The position numbers and the translations under genes are program-made. From DATBQN01 sp963799925 (GTDB lineage: Bacteria; Acidobacteriota; Thermoanaerobaculia; Multivoradales; UBA5704), in contig CAWCYZ010000004.1 of assembly GCA_963799925.1 (NCBI GenBank), forward strand, positions 1 to 64,000: DNA of 64,000 nt. The letters run 5' to 3'. The notes under the pieces were generated by a model, which saw nothing but the letters and a program-made list of their open reading frames with translations, did not search any database and was not told where the DNA came from. Shown here piece after piece: positions 61,501 to 64,000 of the stretch. Numbering within the stretch: the stretch's first letter is position 1; each line of letters begins with the position of its first letter.

Positions 61501-63483
61501 GGCGGCCTCGGGCTGGAGGTGGCGGAGCACCTGGCCGAGACCGTCCAGGCGCGGCTGGTGCTGGTGGGGCGCAGCGCGTTCCCGGAGCGCGAGCGCTGGG
61601 ACGAGTGGATCGCCAGCCGCGGCGAGGAGGACGCGGTCAGCCGCAAGATCCGGCGCCTGCGGGCGCTCGAGCGGCGCGGCGCCGAGCTGCTGGTGGTCGC
61701 CGCCGACGTCGCCGACGCGGCGCAGATGGCGGCGGTGCGCGAGCGGGCGCTGGCGCGCTTCGGGGCGGACGGCGGGAGCGGCGGAGTCGACGGCGTCTTC
61801 CATGCCGCGGGCGTCGCCGGCGGCGGGCTCCTGGCCACCCGCACCGCCGCGCAGGCCGCGGCGGTGCTCGCTCCCAAGGCGCAGGGGACGCTGGTGCTGG
61901 CGCGGGTGTTCGCCGATGCCGAGCTCTTGGTGCTCTTCTCGTCCCTCGCCGCGCTCGTGGGGGGCATCGGGCAGGCGGACTACGCGGCGGCCAACGCCTT
62001 CCTGGACGGCTTCGCCGCCGCCCGCGCCGCCGACCCCGCGGCCCGCGGCCCGCGCACGATCGCCATCGACTGGGACGCCTGGCGCGAGGTGGGCATGGCG
62101 GCCGCGGCGGAGCTGCCGGAGGAGCTGCGGGACTGGCGGGCGCGGCAGCTCGAGGAGGCCATCGAGCCGGCCGAGGGGCGCGCGGCGCTCGCCCGCATCG
62201 TCCAGGCGGCCGGGGGGGCGGGACCGGGCCAGATCGCGGTCTCGACCCATTCGCTCGCCCGGCGCCTCGCGGCGGCGGACGACCTCCGCCTGTCGGCGGC
62301 GGTCGCCGCCAGCGCGGCGGCGGCGTCCCAGGGCGCCGGCCGCCCCCGCCATCCGCGCCCGTCCTGGGCGCCGCCCTACACGGCGCCGGCGAGCGGGCTC
62401 GAGGCGCGCCTCGCCGAGCTCTGGCAGGAGCTGCTGGGCATCGAGCCCATCGGCCGCGACGACGACTTCTTCGACCTCGGCGGCCACTCGCTCCTCGCCA
62501 TCCAGCTCGCCTCCCGCCTCCGCGCGGAGCTCGGCGTCGAGATCCCCATCCACGCCATCGTCGCCGGCTCGACCCCCGCCCGCCTCGCCGGCGCCCTCGC
62601 CGCGACGCTCGCCGCGGCCGCCCCGCTCGCCGCCGCGCCGCCGCCCCGCCCCGCCGTGGGCCGCCTGGTGGCGCTGCAGCCGGAAGGGCCGCGGCTGCCG
62701 TTCTTCTGCGTCCATCCGGCCGGCGGGAACACCTTCAGCTACCTCGACCTGGTGCAGTGCCTGGGCGCCGAGCAGCCCCTCTACGCCCTGCAGTCCGACG
62801 GCTTGGACACCCCCTTCGTCCCCGGCCTGACGCTCGAGCGGATGGCCGCGTCGTACGCCGACGCGATCCGCCAGGCGCGGCCGACCGGCCCGTACCACGT
62901 CGGCGGCTGGTCGATGGGCGGCCTGGTCGCCTACGAGGTGGCGCAGCAGCTTCATGCGGCGGGGGAGGAGGTCGGCCTGCTCGTCCTCTTCGACACCCGC
63001 GCCGACACGCGGCCGGAGGGTTTCACCGAGCTTCCCGAGGACGAGGCCGAGCTCCTCTACATCCTCTACCGCGACGATCTCGACCTGTCGCGCGAGCACA
63101 TGGCGGCGCTGCCGCCGGGCGAGGCGGTCGCCTACGTCGTCGCGCAGGCGCAGAAGGCCGGCCAGCTCCCGGCGGACTTCGGCGTCGAGCAGGCGAAGGG
63201 CCTGATGGCCGTCTACATGCGCAACCGGCGCCTGATGTGGAACTACACGCCGCGGCCCTATCCCGGCTCGATGGTGCTCTTCCAGGCGCGCGAGCGGCGG
63301 CCGGGAGAGGAGCTGCCGCTCGGCCTGCGCTGGGACGGCCTGGTCCGCGGCGGCCTCTCGACCCACCTGGTGCCGGGGGATCACAACGACCTGCTGGTGC
63401 CGCCCTACGTCGCCGAGGTGGCGGCGCGGCTGACCCGGCTCTTCGCCGAGTTCGAGGCGGGCGCCCTCGCCGGGCGGAGCTGA
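58564..63483 (+). CDS. PKS2 segment 2: KS(rest)-AT-KR-T-TE, product release
   Basis: 1639 residues. The KS end has EAHGTATSLGDPIE and GNVGHLDAAAGVTG. The AT (about 59450-60300) is intact: FVFSGQGAQYPGMA, GHSVGEYAAAC, SHAFHSAM, where HAFH predicts malonyl-CoA. KR about 60650-62200: YLITGGLGGLGLEVAEHLAE, FSSLAALVGGIGQADYAAAN. Carrier about 62460 (DDFFDLGGHSLLAIQLASRL). Type I thioesterase about 62640-63470: FFCVHPAGGNTFSYLDLVQC, nucleophile GGWSMGGLVAYEV at about 62910, and His in VPGDHNDLLVPPY. It adds one malonate, reduces it to a beta-hydroxy acid and releases the chain by hydrolysis or cyclisation. It is the only TE in the cluster, so it is the terminal enzyme. Confidence 0.9.
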   Translation: MVLKRLADALADGDRVLAVIKGSAINNDGAGKVGYTAPSVAGQAEVIAAAQAVAGVEPGTIGYVEAHGTATSLGDPIEVAALAEAFGDDGGRRGFCALGSVKGNVGHLDAAAGVTGLIKTVLALAHGELPASLHYTSPNPRIDFASSPFYVNAERRPWPAAAGPRRAGVSSFGIGGTNAHVVLEEAPLPVAPTASAGRRWQLLPLAARSETALAAMAARLADHLRGHPELDLADAAYTLQVGRRELDRRRVVLARDREEAGARLDAARRRGGRRWARPRRSLRLSVRLERAAERPSVAFVFSGQGAQYPGMAAEPYREEPVFRQAVDECCALLGPPLGEAVRRWLVAEEGDGAEDDGAEAGETWRAQPALFVCQYALARLWASWGIEPAAVLGHSVGEYAAACLAGVMPLAAALALVALRGRLMQALPPGAMLAVGLPEAELRPRLGGALELAAVNGPRQCVVSGPEPDVAALAAALAAAGLPARRLRTSHAFHSAMIDPMLGEFRRAVERVPLAAPRLPYVSSLAGDWAGDEVAEPDYWVRQARRTVRFGAALDRLLDEPERVLLEVGPRQGLRQLARQAAEGRPAAPAPRVVDGLRARRPAAGADAREETRRDAGGSTGEEEQLLAALGQLWMHGAAVDWSGFHAGERRRRVSLPSYPFERRRYWIEAEIESRADAADLSDGGARRPLGEWFHLPSWRRTLAPPPVRDRSDAAREGAGAQTCLILADDQGLGEALGAALRERGWDVTFAAAGDAWEERGGGKYRMRPGDAGDHARLWEAMAAGPGLPRRVLHLWNVTAGGTGGDRDPEPAPKTAPETALARDLARLASGLDRSFYSLFHLAQNLGRYAPAPAPAAPVELLVVADRLHAVESGDRPEPVKAALLGICRVLAQEQDVRCRSVDIDGDTAAEPRWVERCLAELAQLAAPAVPDRLPAIPTVAWRGPYRCVPGWDEVALAPAADGAAGLRRRGVYLITGGLGGLGLEVAEHLAETVQARLVLVGRSAFPERERWDEWIASRGEEDAVSRKIRRLRALERRGAELLVVAADVADAAQMAAVRERALARFGADGGSGGVDGVFHAAGVAGGGLLATRTAAQAAAVLAPKAQGTLVLARVFADAELLVLFSSLAALVGGIGQADYAAANAFLDGFAAARAADPAARGPRTIAIDWDAWREVGMAAAAELPEELRDWRARQLEEAIEPAEGRAALARIVQAAGGAGPGQIAVSTHSLARRLAAADDLRLSAAVAASAAAASQGAGRPRHPRPSWAPPYTAPASGLEARLAELWQELLGIEPIGRDDDFFDLGGHSLLAIQLASRLRAELGVEIPIHAIVAGSTPARLAGALAATLAAAAPLAAAPPPRPAVGRLVALQPEGPRLPFFCVHPAGGNTFSYLDLVQCLGAEQPLYALQSDGLDTPFVPGLTLERMAASYADAIRQARPTGPYHVGGWSMGGLVAYEVAQQLHAAGEEVGLLVLFDTRADTRPEGFTELPEDEAELLYILYRDDLDLSREHMAALPPGEAVAYVVAQAQKAGQLPADFGVEQAKGLMAVYMRNRRLMWNYTPRPYPGSMVLFQARERRPGEELPLGLRWDGLVRGGLSTHLVPGDHNDLLVPPYVAEVAARLTRLFAEFEAGALAGRS

Positions 63484-63520
63484 CGGCGGCCGACGGAGAG
63501 CGTATCGGGAGGCGAGACCG

Positions 63521-64000
63521 CTACTCGGCGCGCAGGGTCGCCATCGGATCGACCCGCGCCGCCCGCGAGGCCGGGAGCGCGGTGGCGACCAGGCCGACCA
63601 GCGCCAGCAGGAGCAGGGTGCCGGCGATCGCCAGGGGATCGCCAGTCCCCACCTCGAAGAGCAGGCTGCGCAGCAGGCGCGCCAGGACGAGCCCGCCAGC
63701 GAGCCCGGCCGCCTCGCCGGCGACGACGAGGAGGAGCCCCTGCCGCAGGACCATGCCGAGGACATCCGAGCGCCGGGCGCCGAGCGCCATGCGGACGCCG
63801 ATCTCGCGGCCGCGCTGCGCCACCGAGTAGGCGAGCACTCCATAGGTGCCGATCGCCGCCAGGACCAGCGCCAGCGCGGCGAACAGGCCGAGGAGGACCG
63901 CCAGCAGCCGCGGCCGCACCAGCGAGTCGGCGAGCACCCGGTCCATGCTCTCCACGTCGTAGACCGGCTGGCTGCGGTCGAGCGCGCGGACGGCCTGGCG
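63521..64000 (-). CDS. MacB/ADOP-type ABC transporter permease, C-terminal part
   Basis: The C-terminal 159 residues of an FtsX/MacB-like permease; the N-terminus is beyond the window edge. It reads AVRALDRSQPVYDVESMDRV, then the helix LLAVLLGLFAALALVLAAIG, the family signature TYGVLAYSVAQRGREIGVRM with ALGA, then the helices VLRQGLLLVVAGEAAGLAGG and LAIAGTLLLLALVGLVATAL, ending PASRAARVDPMATLRAE. That ending and the VAQR-REIG-RMALGA phrase are typical of the permeases abundant in Acidobacteria. It converges on the biosynthetic operon with a 37-base gap. Export of the product is possible but unproven, because such genes are numerous in these genomes. Confidence 0.85.
   Translation of the reverse strand, partial: RQAVRALDRSQPVYDVESMDRVLADSLVRPRLLAVLLGLFAALALVLAAIGTYGVLAYSVAQRGREIGVRMALGARRSDVLGMVLRQGLLLVVAGEAAGLAGGLVLARLLRSLLFEVGTGDPLAIAGTLLLLALVGLVATALPASRAARVDPMATLRAE

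Overview
The window is very GC-rich (by eye well above 70%), except for an AT-richer island at about 7.3-9.05 kb. It most resembles an uncultured member of the Acidobacteriota, perhaps Thermoanaerobaculia-like. This is an inference from protein style: the secreted PKD protein with a 'PCRVFD..ST(T)INFRAG' C-terminal domain, the MacB/ADOP-type permease at the right edge, and the small secreted Cys-rich proteins. No rRNA and no transposase was seen.

Layout. (1) 1-14.9 kb is accessory DNA: a RepA-like plasmid replication protein cut by the window edge; a frameshifted secreted PKD protein; a tRNA-like element; a protein with carbonic-anhydrase-like zinc motifs; three copies of a DUF1624-type membrane acyltransferase (one inside a tandem duplication of about 1.01 kb, all damaged); two arrays of degenerate 21-bp-periodic repeats, each lying at or just beyond the stop of a small Cys-rich protein gene; an AT-rich, multiply frameshifted CHASE2 gene; an AbrB-VapC and a HicAB toxin-antitoxin pair; a secreted amidohydrolase fused to a CIA30 domain; and an alkyltransferase-like protein.

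(2) 15.0-63.5 kb is one collinear operon for a nonribosomal peptide-polyketide, probably a lipopeptide. Gene order: discrete malonyl-type AT; A-T loading protein; a 4-module NRPS (C-A[MT]-T, C-A-T, C-A(Ser)-T, C-A(Pro)-T); PKS1 (KS-decayed AT-KR-T); stand-alone C; FAAL-T followed by five modules (C-A(Ser)-T, C-A-T, C-A-T, C-A(Gly)-T, C-A-T); PKS2 (KS-AT-KR-T-TE). Four junctions are overlapping or nearly touching, so translational coupling is likely. I see no epimerisation domain. (3) The right edge is the C-terminal end of a convergent ABC-transporter permease.

How it may work. The FAAL loads a fatty acid as acyl-AMP onto its carrier domain and five modules extend it with Ser-X-X-Gly-X. The A-T protein and the 4-module NRPS build X-X-X-Ser-Pro, where the second residue's module carries an embedded PRMT-like methyltransferase. 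Each PKS adds one malonate and reduces it to a beta-hydroxyl. The TE on PKS2 releases the product. PKS1's AT has lost its serine and a large internal part, so the discrete AT probably loads it in trans. The order in which the two lines join is not fixed by gene order.

Caution. At least fourteen frame breaks interrupt the PKS/NRPS genes, and several more interrupt genes at 1-14 kb. They mostly sit in G/C runs or tandem repeats and leave the flanking protein sequence conserved, so many are probably sequencing or assembly indels. Broken genes are therefore listed by open segment, with the parent gene named.
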